Source: Agathobacter ruminis
GTDB lineage: Bacteria > Bacillota > Clostridia > Lachnospirales > Lachnospiraceae
DNA: 64,000 nt
Direction: 5' to 3'
Assembly: GCF_002735305.1 (NCBI RefSeq)
Contig: NZ_PDYG01000030.1
Span: 1-64,000 of the forward strand
The notes beneath the pieces are model-generated. The model saw nothing but the letters and a program-made list of their open reading frames with translations. It made no database searches and had not been told where the DNA came from. The translations under genes and the position numbers were made by a program. This document shows, piece after piece, positions 19,536-28,266 of this stretch (position 1 is the stretch's first letter; each line of letters opens with the position of its first letter).

Positions 19536-20078
19536 ATGGTTTTTCATCAGAAACGACTAAGCAGAGAATTGGTATATCAGGGAACCATTCTTGATATTTA
19601 CAAAGATAAAATGGAATTGGCGAACGGCAATACAGAAGAATGGGATTTTGTTTCCCATCGTATGGGCGCAGCCTGTGTGCTTCCTGTGCTTGAGGATGGA
19701 AGGGTGATACTGGTGCGTCAGTATCGCAATGCGCTGGAACGGGAAACGCTGGAAATACCTGCCGGATGTCGGGACTCTGTGGATGAGGATACCAGGCTTA
19801 CGGCACAGCGGGAACTTGAGGAGGAGACCGGGTATCATTCCGATGATATTTCTTTTCTGGTATCCATTAATTCGGCCGGTGCTTTTTGTGATGAACATAT
19901 TGATATTTATGTGGCAAAAAATTTAAAGGCCGGTGAACAACACCTCGACGAGGCGGAGTCCATCGACCTTGAAATTCTGGATTTAAAACAGGTACAAAAA
20001 ATGATCTTTGACGGAATCATTCAGGACAGCAAAACCGTTGCTGCAATTATGTCTTATGCCTGTTCTGCAATATCATAA
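19536..20078 (+). CDS. Nudix hydrolase, ADP-ribose pyrophosphatase type
   Basis: A 180-residue Nudix enzyme resembling ADP-ribose pyrophosphatases (NudF/YqkG type), which split ADP-ribose into AMP and ribose-5-phosphate. The ATG at 19536 follows a GGAGGA site by 7 bases; in-frame codons further upstream belong to the rny terminator. The Nudix box (AGCRDSVDE to RELEEETGY) carries one extra residue between its Gly and first Glu compared with the GX5E pattern, while the catalytic REL-EEETG core is intact. Its last 25 bases overlap the convergent aroF. The exact substrate is an inference. Confidence 0.85.
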   Translation: MVFHQKRLSRELVYQGTILDIYKDKMELANGNTEEWDFVSHRMGAACVLPVLEDGRVILVRQYRNALERETLEIPAGCRDSVDEDTRLTAQRELEEETGYHSDDISFLVSINSAGAFCDEHIDIYVAKNLKAGEQHLDEAESIDLEILDLKQVQKMIFDGIIQDSKTVAAIMSYACSAIS

Positions 20079-21082
20079 ATCAGGCGCTTGGAATCTTCCC
20101 AGCCAAGACATGGATCGGTGATGGATTTTCCGTAAATTCCTTCACCGATTTTTTGTGCGCCTTCTTCGATGTAGCTTTCAATCATCAGTCCCTTTACCAG
20201 GTTGTGAATATCATTGGATACTTTACGATTGTGCATGACTTCTTTGGCAATACGGATCTGTTCTTTATACTGTTTGCCGGAATTGGAATGATTGGTATCA
20301 ATTACGGCAGCCGGATTTACCAGATCCATTTGTGCATACATATCATGCAGACGGATCAGATCTTCATAATGATAATTTGTCGTGGTATTGCCATGCTTGG
20401 AAACCGCTCCTCGCAAAACCACATGGGTCAGCGGATTTCCGGTTGTTTCCACTTCATATCCGCGATAGACAAACTGATGTGGATGTTGCGCTGCATAGAC
20501 CGAATTCAACATAACCGAAAAATCACCGCTGGTTGGATTTTTCATACCGCTTGCTACATCAAATCCACTGACAGTCAGACGATGTTGCTGATCTTCGACA
20601 GAACGGGCACCGATTGCAACATAGGACAGCAAATCTTCGACATATCCCCAGTTCTCAGGATAGAGCATTTCATCAGCTGCAGTCAGTCCGGTCTCAGAAA
20701 TTGCACGAATGTGCAGGTTGCGCATCGCAATCAATCCTTCTACCATATCCGGCGCTTTTTCCGGATCCGGCTGAGAAGCAATTCCTTTATATCCTTCACC
20801 GGTTGTACGCGGCTTGTTTGTATAGATACGAGGAATGATAATGACTTTGTCCTTTACTTCATCCTGGATTGGAGCAAGTCGACGGATATAATCACAGACA
20901 GATTCTTCATTGTCAGCGGAACATGGTCCGATGATAACCAAAAATCGATCATCTTTTCCGGTAATGACATCGGCAATCGCGCGATCTCTGGCTGCTTTTT
21001 GTGCAGTCAGTTTCTCACCTAACGGATAATCACGCTTGATTTCTGCCGGGGTTGGTAACTGATTCTTAAACAAAAAACTCAT
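20054..21082 (-). CDS. aroF: 3-deoxy-7-phosphoheptulonate synthase (class I)
   Basis: DAHP synthase condenses phosphoenolpyruvate and erythrose-4-phosphate, the first step of the shikimate pathway. The 342-residue product is a class I AroF/G/H enzyme with the IIGPCSADNEE, PRTTGEGYKG and DTNHSNSGKQ segments that hold the PEP and metal sites. Which amino acid inhibits it cannot be read here. It is transcribed away from aroD, with promoters back to back. Its end overlaps the Nudix gene by 25 bases. Confidence 0.95.
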   Translation of the reverse strand: MSFLFKNQLPTPAEIKRDYPLGEKLTAQKAARDRAIADVITGKDDRFLVIIGPCSADNEESVCDYIRRLAPIQDEVKDKVIIIPRIYTNKPRTTGEGYKGIASQPDPEKAPDMVEGLIAMRNLHIRAISETGLTAADEMLYPENWGYVEDLLSYVAIGARSVEDQQHRLTVSGFDVASGMKNPTSGDFSVMLNSVYAAQHPHQFVYRGYEVETTGNPLTHVVLRGAVSKHGNTTTNYHYEDLIRLHDMYAQMDLVNPAAVIDTNHSNSGKQYKEQIRIAKEVMHNRKVSNDIHNLVKGLMIESYIEEGAQKIGEGIYGKSITDPCLGWEDSKRLIYDIAEQA

Positions 21083-21138
21083 TTTACTTCCTCTTTTCTG
21101 CTTTCCAAAATTAAAGTGTGAAACACTTACATCAAAGT

Positions 21139-21167
21139 ATCATAACTGAATCCCACGCAAATGTCAA
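21139..21167 (-). promoter_or_regulatory. Promoter of aroF
   Basis: On the minus strand, TTGACA (21167-21162), a 17 bp spacer and TATGAT (21144-21139). Confidence 0.75.
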
Positions 21168-21187
21168 TTATTTTCGATGCGCATAAG

Positions 21188-21216
21188 TTGCTTTTTGTCG
21201 GGAGATTGGGTACTAT
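21188..21216 (+). promoter_or_regulatory. Promoter of aroD
   Basis: TTGCTT (21188-21193), a 17 bp spacer, TACTAT (21211-21216). Its -35 is only 20 bases from the aroF -35, so the promoters diverge from one short control region. Confidence 0.65.
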
Positions 21217-21241
21217 AAGAGGAGTAATTGGAGGATAGGAT

Positions 21242-22015
21242 ATGCATTATTTTGAGATAAAAGAGACGACATTTGGTGAGGGGAAACCTTTGATTTGTCT
21301 GCCGGTGACGGGACGGACGGAACCTGATGTACTTAGAGAAACACAAAGACTGGTACAGATGCAGGCGCAGGTGATTGAATGGCGTGTGGATGCATATGAA
21401 AAATCAGATGACTGGAATGCAATCCGGCAACTTCTGAAGGCTATGGCGCCATTGATTGAAAAGACACCGTTTATATTTACCTTTCGTTCGAAAGAACAGG
21501 GCGGGATGGGAAGTCTGACAGAGGAGCAGATTTCGGATTTGCACCAGATCGCGGCAGAATCACATGTGGTTGATTTTGTCGATGTGGAATTCTTTCAGAT
21601 GAAAAATCCAAATAAGGAAATCAAAATGCTGCAGGACATGGGCGTGCGTGTACTTGCCTCGCATCATGATTTTAATGAAACACCGCAGCCGGAAATTATG
21701 CAAATGCTGTTGCAAAGAATGCAGGAGAGCGGGGCGGATATCGTAAAACTCGCGGTGATGCCACAGACGCAGGAGGATGTCCTTGCACTGATGTTGGAAA
21801 CCAATCGTTTTGTGCAGAATTATCCAAAGATTCCGGTTGTGACCATGTCAATGGGAACACTTGGAAAAGTATCCCGTGTGTCAGGTGAACTGACGGGCTC
21901 CTGCATGACATTCGGAAATCCCGGAGTGTCAAGCGCACCGGGCCAGATTGAGGCGTGCAAACTTGCGAAAATACTAGATGTGTTACATTCGTCTGACTTG
22001 ACCGAACATGCGTAA
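21242..22015 (+). CDS. aroD: 3-dehydroquinate dehydratase, type I
   Basis: The third shikimate step, 3-dehydroquinate to 3-dehydroshikimate through a Schiff base. The 257-residue product has Schiff-base lysine K169 (ADIVKLAV) and catalytic H142 (SHHDFNETP), both in type I context, and an N-terminal EWRVDAYE substrate segment. GGAGGATAGGAT precedes the ATG. Its 3' end contains the tRNA-Arg promoter. It is divergent from aroF. Confidence 0.95.
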   Translation: MHYFEIKETTFGEGKPLICLPVTGRTEPDVLRETQRLVQMQAQVIEWRVDAYEKSDDWNAIRQLLKAMAPLIEKTPFIFTFRSKEQGGMGSLTEEQISDLHQIAAESHVVDFVDVEFFQMKNPNKEIKMLQDMGVRVLASHHDFNETPQPEIMQMLLQRMQESGADIVKLAVMPQTQEDVLALMLETNRFVQNYPKIPVVTMSMGTLGKVSRVSGELTGSCMTFGNPGVSSAPGQIEACKLAKILDVLHSSDLTEHA

Positions 22016-22026
22016 TGTGGTATAAA
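21998..22026 (+). promoter_or_regulatory. Promoter of tRNA-Arg
   Basis: TTGACC (21998-22003), a 17 bp spacer, TATAAA (22021-22026) with extended -10 TGG. It begins inside aroD; the expected start is 5-7 bases before the tRNA. Confidence 0.75.
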
Positions 22027-22038
22027 TTTATAATGCAT

Positions 22039-22110
22039 GCGGCCGTAGTTTAATGGATAGAACGCAGGACTCCGACTCCTGTGATGCGGGTTCGATTCCC
22101 GCCGGGCGCA
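22039..22110 (+). tRNA. tRNA-Arg(CCG)
   Basis: A 72-base cloverleaf with a 4 bp D stem, anticodon stem CAGGA/TCCTG, loop CTCCGAC (anticodon CCG at 22072-22074), T stem GCGGG/CCCGC and discriminator A; CCA is not encoded. Acceptor arms GCGGCCG and CGGGCGC pair except for a G-G mismatch at position 4:69. No terminator separates it from the next gene. Confidence 0.9.
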
Positions 22111-22161
22111 TCTTTTATAAAAGAGATTAAGAGGGTAAGTGAAGCTTAGGAGGTTTCAATC

Positions 22162-23244
22162 ATGGACCAGAATAATAATAACTTTAAAGATAAATTTCAG
22201 AAATGTTTTGATGCGGTAAAGACTTTTTGTATGACCAAGCAGCGTTATATTTATGCTGCGGTGCTGCTGATTGTCATGATTACCGTTTTGATTCAGTGTA
22301 CGGGACCGAAGTGGACCAATCGTAATTCAGAAGATACAGAATCATCTTCACAGATGAAAGTCGGTGCATTAGAGGATTTCAAACTGGATGATCAATATGA
22401 GCAGGACAAGAATGCGGATTTAAATGCTTTGATTGAGCAGTATTTTGTTGCATATGCGAATAATGATATGGATACATTAAAGACAGCCGCAACACCTGTT
22501 TCTGACAATGAAGCCGGATACATTGCAGTGCTTTCACAATATATCGAAAGCTATAATAATATTTCATGTTATACAATGAAAGGTCTGACAGACGGATCTT
22601 ATCTGGTATCTGTTTATTACGATATCAAATTTAAGGATATTAAGGCGACTGCACCGACATTGGATTTCTTCTATGTAGAGACCAATGAAGACGGAAAATT
22701 ATATATCAATAACCTGTATAGCAATTACAATTATAACCATCGTGAGAATTCTTTGGATCCGACCGTGGATGAGTTGATTCAGATGTTCCAGCAGCATGAA
22801 GATGTCATCGCATTGCGTACCAAAGTTTCAACCGACTACAATAAGGCGGTTGCAGCAGACAAGGATTTGTCAAATATGATTACATCCACACTTCCGGCGG
22901 CAATCCGTGTATGGGCAGAGTCTATTAACACAGGCAATGATACTCAGTCTACCGAGGAGACACAGCAGGCTGAGGAAACACAAAAAGCCGAGGAAACACA
23001 AAAGGCAGAAGACACTCAGAAAGCGGAAGAGACGCAAAAAGAAGAAAAGAAAGTTACGGTTAAAGTAACCGGTGACAAAGTAAATGTGCGAAAGAAAGCA
23101 AAGTCTGATGCGGATGTGCTTGGAAAGGCATATGAAGGTAATACCTATACAAAATTGGGAGAGAAAGGCGACTGGACCAAGATCGATTATGATGGAAAGA
23201 CCGGATATATCGCTACCAAATATGTTAAGGTTGTAAAAGAGTAA
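22162..23244 (+). CDS. Membrane-anchored SH3b domain protein
   Basis: A 360-residue protein of unknown role. It has a short cytoplasmic N-terminus, one membrane segment (about 29-46), an extracellular alpha/beta domain (about 80-250), a Gln/Glu/Lys-rich spacer of five six-residue repeats of the ETQKAE type, and a C-terminal bacterial SH3 domain (about 298-358, VNVRKKAKSDADVLG and GYIATKYVKVV). SH3b domains commonly bind peptidoglycan peptides, so a wall-contacting function is likely, but no catalytic domain is present. AGGAGG precedes the ATG. It lies 51 bases after tRNA-Arg with no promoter of its own visible. Confidence 0.85.
   Translation: MDQNNNNFKDKFQKCFDAVKTFCMTKQRYIYAAVLLIVMITVLIQCTGPKWTNRNSEDTESSSQMKVGALEDFKLDDQYEQDKNADLNALIEQYFVAYANNDMDTLKTAATPVSDNEAGYIAVLSQYIESYNNISCYTMKGLTDGSYLVSVYYDIKFKDIKATAPTLDFFYVETNEDGKLYINNLYSNYNYNHRENSLDPTVDELIQMFQQHEDVIALRTKVSTDYNKAVAADKDLSNMITSTLPAAIRVWAESINTGNDTQSTEETQQAEETQKAEETQKAEDTQKAEETQKEEKKVTVKVTGDKVNVRKKAKSDADVLGKAYEGNTYTKLGEKGDWTKIDYDGKTGYIATKYVKVVKE
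22957..23046 (+). repeat. In-gene tandem repeat encoding ETQKAE
   Basis: Five 18-base units in frame inside the SH3b protein gene encode ETQQAE, ETQKAE, ETQKAE, DTQKAE and ETQKEE. Copies differ at synonymous sites, so the array is not freshly expanded. Confidence 0.85.
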
Positions 23245-23254
23245 GACTTGTTTC

Positions 23255-23281
23255 AGGGAGTTCCGGGTGGAACTCCCTTTT
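23255..23281 (+). terminator. Intrinsic terminator after the SH3b gene
   Basis: Arms AGGGAGTTCC and GGAACTCCCT with a 4-base loop, followed by only three to four T. Confidence 0.7.
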
Positions 23282-23307
23282 GGTATTAAAATAGGAGATT
23301 GCAGGGA

Positions 23308-24027
23308 TTGGAATCAGTTCGAATCAATAAATATCTCTCGGAGGCAGGAATCTGTTCGAGAAGAGAGGCGGACCGTCAGCTTGAGGCGGGAAATATTTAT
23401 ATCAACAACCAAATGGCAAAGCCGGGGGACCGTGTGAATCCGGGTGACGAGGTTCGCGTCAACGGACAGGTGGTGCATCGCAAGGAGGCACCGGTTCTTT
23501 TGGCTTTTTATAAGCCGGTGGGGATTGTCTGTACCGCACAAAAGCGTGAGAAGCAGAATGTCATTGATTATATCAATTATGAAACTCGGATTTATCCGGT
23601 TGGACGACTGGACAAAGAGTCGGAAGGATTATTGCTTTTGACGAACCAGGGGGAATTGAGCAATCGCATTCAAAAGGCGCGCAATTATCATGAAAAAGAA
23701 TATATTGTAACAGTGAATCGGAATATTTCCGAATCATTTTTAAATGGAATGTCACATCCGGTTCCGCTGGCGGAACTGAATACCTCAACGAGACCTTGTA
23801 AGGTACGTCAGATTGACAAGAGGACTTTTTCCATTATTTTGACACAGGGGCTGAATCGACAGATTCGGCGCATGTGCGATTATTTTGGATATCGCGTGGT
23901 TAAATTAAAGCGGATTCGTGTGATGAATATTGTTCTGGACGGACTGCAGCCGGGCGAATATCGCAAAATTGAAGGGGAAGAATACGAGACGCTTTTGTCA
24001 CTTCTTGGATTAAAAGAATCAGATTAA
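23308..24027 (+). CDS. rRNA pseudouridine synthase, RsuA/RluB/RluF group
   Basis: Converts a uridine in rRNA to pseudouridine. I choose TTG 23308 (239 residues), 10 bases after AGGAG; a TTG at 23299 is too close to it. An N-terminal S4 RNA-binding domain (VRINKYLSEAGICSRREAD) is followed by the catalytic domain with active-site aspartate in GRLDKESEGLLLLT and the TQGLNRQIRRMCDYFGY segment. That segment looks most like RluF (23S position 2604), but RluB cannot be excluded. ligA starts 13 bases after its stop. Confidence 0.88.
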   Translation: MESVRINKYLSEAGICSRREADRQLEAGNIYINNQMAKPGDRVNPGDEVRVNGQVVHRKEAPVLLAFYKPVGIVCTAQKREKQNVIDYINYETRIYPVGRLDKESEGLLLLTNQGELSNRIQKARNYHEKEYIVTVNRNISESFLNGMSHPVPLAELNTSTRPCKVRQIDKRTFSIILTQGLNRQIRRMCDYFGYRVVKLKRIRVMNIVLDGLQPGEYRKIEGEEYETLLSLLGLKESD

Positions 24028-24040
24028 GGGAGAAAAACAT

Positions 24041-26002
24041 TTGGATAATACGCAAAAAATGCAGGCACTCGTGGCACAATTGAATGAGGCCTCCGATAAA
24101 TATTACAACGGACAGGATGAAATCATGTCCAACTATGAGTGGGATGCGCTCTTCGACGAACTGGTAAAGTTAGAGCAGGAAACCGGTATCGTTTTGCCGG
24201 ATTCTCCGACGCAGAAAACCGGATATGAAGAGAATGCCGGCAACAAGGAAATGCATGAATTTCCGGCGCTTTCCCTCGCAAAAACAAAGAGCGTTGCCGA
24301 ACTTGAAAACTGGGCCGGAGAATATGATATCTGGCTGTCATGGAAACTGGACGGACTGACACTGGTACTGACTTATGACGACGGTAAGCTGACACGTATT
24401 TTGACACGCGGAAATGGTACTGTCGGAACCAATATCACTTTTTTGAAGGATGCAATCGGCGGATTTCCGAAAAATATTCCGGAAAAAGGCCATCTTGTGG
24501 TGCGTGGAGAAGCGGCCATTTCTTATACCGATTTCCGGAAAATGAATGATTTGATTGAGGATGAGGATGAGAAATATGCCAATCCGAGAAATCTTGCTGC
24601 GGGAACACTGAATCTGGATGATCCGAAAGTGGTTCGGGAACGCCACGTCAATTTTCATGCATTTACACTGGTATCAACCGAACGGGAACTGAAATCCTGG
24701 GGCGCGAGAATGGACTGGCTGGATTCCATGGGCTTTCAAACGGTGGACCGCGAAGCCTGCAGGGCAGAGACGGTTGCCGAGACGGTAGAAAAATGGACGC
24801 ACATTGTGGAAGACGGAAAGATGGATATTCCGGTGGATGGTCTGGTCATCTGCTATGATGATACGGAATATGCTTCAACCGGTTCAGTGACCGGCCATCA
24901 TGCAACAAGAGCCGGATTTGCGTTCAAATGGCAGGACGAGGCAGTCGACACCAGACTGCAATATGTATTATGGTCCTGCGCCGCATCGACGATTTCCCCG
25001 GTTGCCGTTTTTGAGCCGGTCAGCATCGAGGGAACCACGGTTTCGCGTGCGTCGCTCTGCAATATCAGTGAAATGGAGCGGTTGGGCATTACCGATGATT
25101 GTATTGTCTCTGTCATAAAAGCAAACAAGATCATTCCGAAATGCATTGCAGTAAAGGAAGCAAAAGGCAGTTTCTCCATTCCGGAGGTTTGTCCGGTATG
25201 CGGAGCCACAACCGAAATTCATATTTCGGAAAAGAGCAATACAAAGACATTGCATTGTACCAATCCGGACTGTCTTGCAAAGCATACAAAGAACTTCAGC
25301 CGCTTTGTCAGCAAAGACGGATTCGATATGGAAGGTTTGTCGGAGCAGACGATGCTGCGCTTTATCAATGCCGGATTTATACGCAAATTTGCGGATCTGT
25401 ATCATTTGAAGGATCATGCGAAAGAAATTGCCGAAATGGAAGGCTTTGGTGAGAAGTCCTGTGACAATATGCTGCGCGCCATTGAAAACCGCCGCAGTAT
25501 TACACCGGAGCATTTCATATATGCTTTATGCATTCCGATGATCGGAACGGACGCGGCAAAGAAAATTATTGCCAACATCGGTTTTGCGGCCTTTTGCGAT
25601 CGAATGCAGAAGGGCTTGCCTTTTTCCGATATTGACGGAATCGGGGAAGAGAAGTCCAAAGCAATTGAAAACTGGTATCAGTCAGCCAATCATGCGCTCG
25701 AGGTGGATGCGCTTTTGAAAGAAGTGCAGATCGATGAGACAAAGGCGGCCATGTCATTGACAGGAAGTCTTGCGGGACTGACATTTGTGATTACGGGAGA
25801 TGTGCATACCTTTGCCAACCGCAATGAATTTAAGGCATATGTGGAAGGCAACGGCGGAAAAGTTGCAGGATCCGTATCCAAGAATACCGATTATCTGGTA
25901 AATAATGATGTGAATTCAACTTCCTCAAAGAATACCAAGGCGCGCAGCCTTGAGATTCCGATTATCAGCGAGGACGAATTCATTGATAAATTTGGAAAAT
26001 AA
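24041..26002 (+). CDS. ligA: Divergent NAD-dependent DNA ligase (LigA type)
   Basis: Seals nicks using NAD+. 653 residues, with a TTG start after GGGAGAAAAACAT. Domains: an N-terminal Ia/adenylation domain with adenylated lysine K102 (KLDG), an OB fold, a Cys4 zinc finger (CPVCG to CTNPDC), helix-hairpin-helix motifs and a C-terminal BRCT domain (about 575-650). Several normally invariant positions differ: motif IV reads DGLVIC, with C271 where DGVVIK has lysine; TRGDG is TRGNG (N125); and the VGRTG stretch is replaced. It may be a second, specialised ligase rather than the replicative one; no other ligase is in the window. Confidence 0.85.
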   Translation: MDNTQKMQALVAQLNEASDKYYNGQDEIMSNYEWDALFDELVKLEQETGIVLPDSPTQKTGYEENAGNKEMHEFPALSLAKTKSVAELENWAGEYDIWLSWKLDGLTLVLTYDDGKLTRILTRGNGTVGTNITFLKDAIGGFPKNIPEKGHLVVRGEAAISYTDFRKMNDLIEDEDEKYANPRNLAAGTLNLDDPKVVRERHVNFHAFTLVSTERELKSWGARMDWLDSMGFQTVDREACRAETVAETVEKWTHIVEDGKMDIPVDGLVICYDDTEYASTGSVTGHHATRAGFAFKWQDEAVDTRLQYVLWSCAASTISPVAVFEPVSIEGTTVSRASLCNISEMERLGITDDCIVSVIKANKIIPKCIAVKEAKGSFSIPEVCPVCGATTEIHISEKSNTKTLHCTNPDCLAKHTKNFSRFVSKDGFDMEGLSEQTMLRFINAGFIRKFADLYHLKDHAKEIAEMEGFGEKSCDNMLRAIENRRSITPEHFIYALCIPMIGTDAAKKIIANIGFAAFCDRMQKGLPFSDIDGIGEEKSKAIENWYQSANHALEVDALLKEVQIDETKAAMSLTGSLAGLTFVITGDVHTFANRNEFKAYVEGNGGKVAGSVSKNTDYLVNNDVNSTSSKNTKARSLEIPIISEDEFIDKFGK

Positions 26003-26043
26003 ACTGGTAAAAAGATTGGTGAACAGAAAAGAGGTTTTGTAAT

Positions 26044-26976
26044 ATGCCGATTCGAACAAATAATGATTTGCCTGCAAAAGGCTTGCTCGAACAGGAAAAT
26101 ATTTTTGTGATGGACGAAAACCGTGCAGAGCATCAGGATATTCGTCCGATTAAGATTGGAATTTTGAATTTGATGCCGCTCAAGGAAGATACGGAGCTGC
26201 AGATTCTGCGCTCGCTTTCGAATACGCCGATTCAGGTGGATATCACATTCCTTGCGGTGGAAAGCCACGAGTCAACCCATACTTCCATGAGCCATCTGAA
26301 CAAGTTCTATGAAACTTTTTCGGATGTGAAAGACCAGTATTTTGACGGTCTGATTATTACAGGTGCTCCGGTGGAACAGATGGAATATGAGGAAGTGGAT
26401 TATTGGGATGAAGTATGCAAAATTATGGAATGGACCAAGACACATGTCACTTCCACACTGCATCTGTGCTGGGGTGCACAGGCCGGATTATATTATCATT
26501 ACGGCATCCAAAAACATTATCTGGATCAAAAAATGTTCGGTGTGTTCAAACATCGTGTCAAGAATCGCCGTGTCCCATTGGTAAGGGGCTTTGACGACTG
26601 CTTTTATGCACCGCACAGCCGCCATACCACTGTACTGAAAGAAGATATCGAAGCACAGCCGGATTTGACGATTTTGGCGGAGTCGGAGGAAGCCGGGGTC
26701 TTTCTCGTGACGGATCAAAGCGGAAAGAAAATCTTTGTGATGGGACATCCGGAATATGATAGGCTGACGCTTGATACGGAATATCGTCGGGACAAGTCAA
26801 AGGGGCTGGAAATTGACATTCCGGTGAATTATTATCCGGATGACGACGAAACACAAAAACCGTTGCTTCAGTGGAGAAGTCATGGCAATATTTTGTATTC
26901 GAATTGGTTGAATTATTACGTATATCAGACAACGCCATATGAATTTGTAAATTTGAAGGAAATTTATAATAAATAG
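26044..26976 (+). CDS. metA: Homoserine O-acetyltransferase MetA
   Basis: Acylates homoserine to start methionine synthesis. 310 residues with the triad C142 (LCWGAQAG), H235 and E237 (MGHPEYD). Residue 111 is Glu (TGAPVEQ). In characterised MetA enzymes Glu111 goes with acetyl-CoA and Gly111 with succinyl-CoA, so acetyl-CoA is predicted even though the family is often labelled succinyltransferase. The 41-base gap after ligA leaves no room for a SAM riboswitch. AGAGG precedes the ATG. Confidence 0.94.
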   Translation: MPIRTNNDLPAKGLLEQENIFVMDENRAEHQDIRPIKIGILNLMPLKEDTELQILRSLSNTPIQVDITFLAVESHESTHTSMSHLNKFYETFSDVKDQYFDGLIITGAPVEQMEYEEVDYWDEVCKIMEWTKTHVTSTLHLCWGAQAGLYYHYGIQKHYLDQKMFGVFKHRVKNRRVPLVRGFDDCFYAPHSRHTTVLKEDIEAQPDLTILAESEEAGVFLVTDQSGKKIFVMGHPEYDRLTLDTEYRRDKSKGLEIDIPVNYYPDDDETQKPLLQWRSHGNILYSNWLNYYVYQTTPYEFVNLKEIYNK

Positions 26977-26988
26977 ATTCAAAATTTG

Positions 26989-27016
26989 TTTACATACAGT
27001 CGAAATGTGATACGAT
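26989..27016 (+). promoter_or_regulatory. Possible promoter of glgC-glgD
   Basis: TTTACA (26989-26994), a 16 bp spacer, TACGAT (27011-27016) with an extended -10 TGA. Confidence 0.5.
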
Positions 27017-27054
27017 TATATATGTAATATTTTTTGTTGTGAAGGGGGTAACAC

Positions 27055-28266
27055 ATGGGTAAAGAAATTGTTGCAATGTTGTTGGCCGGCGGGCAGGGCT
27101 CTCGACTTTATGCATTGACTCAGAAACTGGCGAAGCCGGCAGTTCCATTCGGAGGGAAGTATCGAATTATTGATTTTCCGTTATCGAATTGTGTGAATTC
27201 GGGTATTGATACTGTGGGGGTCTTGACACAATATCAGCCATTTGTCCTGAATGAATATATCGGGAATGGTCAGCCTTGGGATTTGGACCGTCTGTACGGA
27301 GGTGTTCATGTTCTTCCGCCATATCAGCGGGCTTCCGGCAGTGACTGGTACAAAGGCACCGCAAATGCGATTTATCAAAACATTTCTTTTATTGAGCGTT
27401 ATGATCCTGAATATGTGATTATTCTTTCGGGAGATCAGATTTGTAAGCAGGATTATAGTGAATTTTTGGAGTTTCATAAGCAGAAAAATGCAGAATTTTC
27501 TGTGGCAGTTATGGAAGTGCCGTGGGAGGAAGCATCCCGTTTCGGATTGATGGTAACGGATGAGACCGATCGCATTACGGAATTTCAGGAGAAACCGAAG
27601 GAGCCGAAGAGCAATCTGGCTTCTATGGGTATTTATATTTTTAACTGGGATATTCTCAAGAAATATCTCGAGGAAGATGAAGCAGATCCGAATTCCGAAA
27701 ATGATTTCGGAAATAATATCATTCCGAATCTGCTGCGCGATCATCGCAAGATGTATGCTTTCAGGTTTGAAGGATACTGGAAAGATGTCGGAACCATTCC
27801 TTCTTTGTGGGAAGCAAATATGGAAGTGCTTGACCCGGAACACAGTGGAATCAACCTCTTTGATGAGAATTGGAAGATTTATTCCCGAAACAGCGGTATG
27901 ACCGGTCATCATGTGGCAGGCAATGCCGTAATTCAGAATTCGATGATTACGGATGGATGCCGCATCAAAGGCACCGTAAAACATTCGATTTTATTTGCCG
28001 GTGTTGAGGTAGAGGAAGGTGCACTCGTAGAAGATGCGGTTATCATGGGCGGTACCGTCATCAAACGTGGAGCACAGGTAAAGCATTGCATTATTGCAGA
28101 GGATGTTACCATTGGAGAAAATGCGATTGTAGGAGAAGGCACAGAGGATAACTCTGTCGGTGATGTTGCTACAATTGCCTCCTATGTCACAATCGGCGAC
28201 GGAGCCAAGATCGGCCCGAAAGCCATGGTTTATGAAGATGTGAAAGAGGGGGGAGAACAATGGTAA
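27055..28266 (+). CDS. glgC: Glucose-1-phosphate adenylyltransferase
   Basis: Makes ADP-glucose from ATP and glucose-1-phosphate, the committed step of glycogen synthesis. The 403-residue product has the N-terminal nucleotidyltransferase loop [20 protein letters not shown], the GTANAIYQN segment, and a C-terminal left-handed beta-helix of hexapeptide repeats. An AAGGGGGT site precedes the ATG. glgD overlaps its end by 7 bases, as expected for the two-subunit Firmicute enzyme. Confidence 0.97.
   Translation: MGKEIVAMLLAGGQGSRLYALTQKLAKPAVPFGGKYRIIDFPLSNCVNSGIDTVGVLTQYQPFVLNEYIGNGQPWDLDRLYGGVHVLPPYQRASGSDWYKGTANAIYQNISFIERYDPEYVIILSGDQICKQDYSEFLEFHKQKNAEFSVAVMEVPWEEASRFGLMVTDETDRITEFQEKPKEPKSNLASMGIYIFNWDILKKYLEEDEADPNSENDFGNNIIPNLLRDHRKMYAFRFEGYWKDVGTIPSLWEANMEVLDPEHSGINLFDENWKIYSRNSGMTGHHVAGNAVIQNSMITDGCRIKGTVKHSILFAGVEVEEGALVEDAVIMGGTVIKRGAQVKHCIIAEDVTIGENAIVGEGTEDNSVGDVATIASYVTIGDGAKIGPKAMVYEDVKEGGEQW

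Noticed and set aside
20153-21022. 289-codon plus-strand frame
   Set aside because: Lies antisense within aroF, with unlikely composition (many Ile, Cys, His) and no ribosome binding site.
22111-22124. 14-base palindrome TCTTTTATAAAAGA after tRNA-Arg
   Set aside because: Too weak and lacking a T tract to terminate; may only aid 3' processing.
26003-26043. SAM riboswitch before metA
   Set aside because: The gap after ligA is 41 bases, too short for one.
27181-27984. 267-codon minus-strand frame
   Set aside because: Antisense shadow of glgC.
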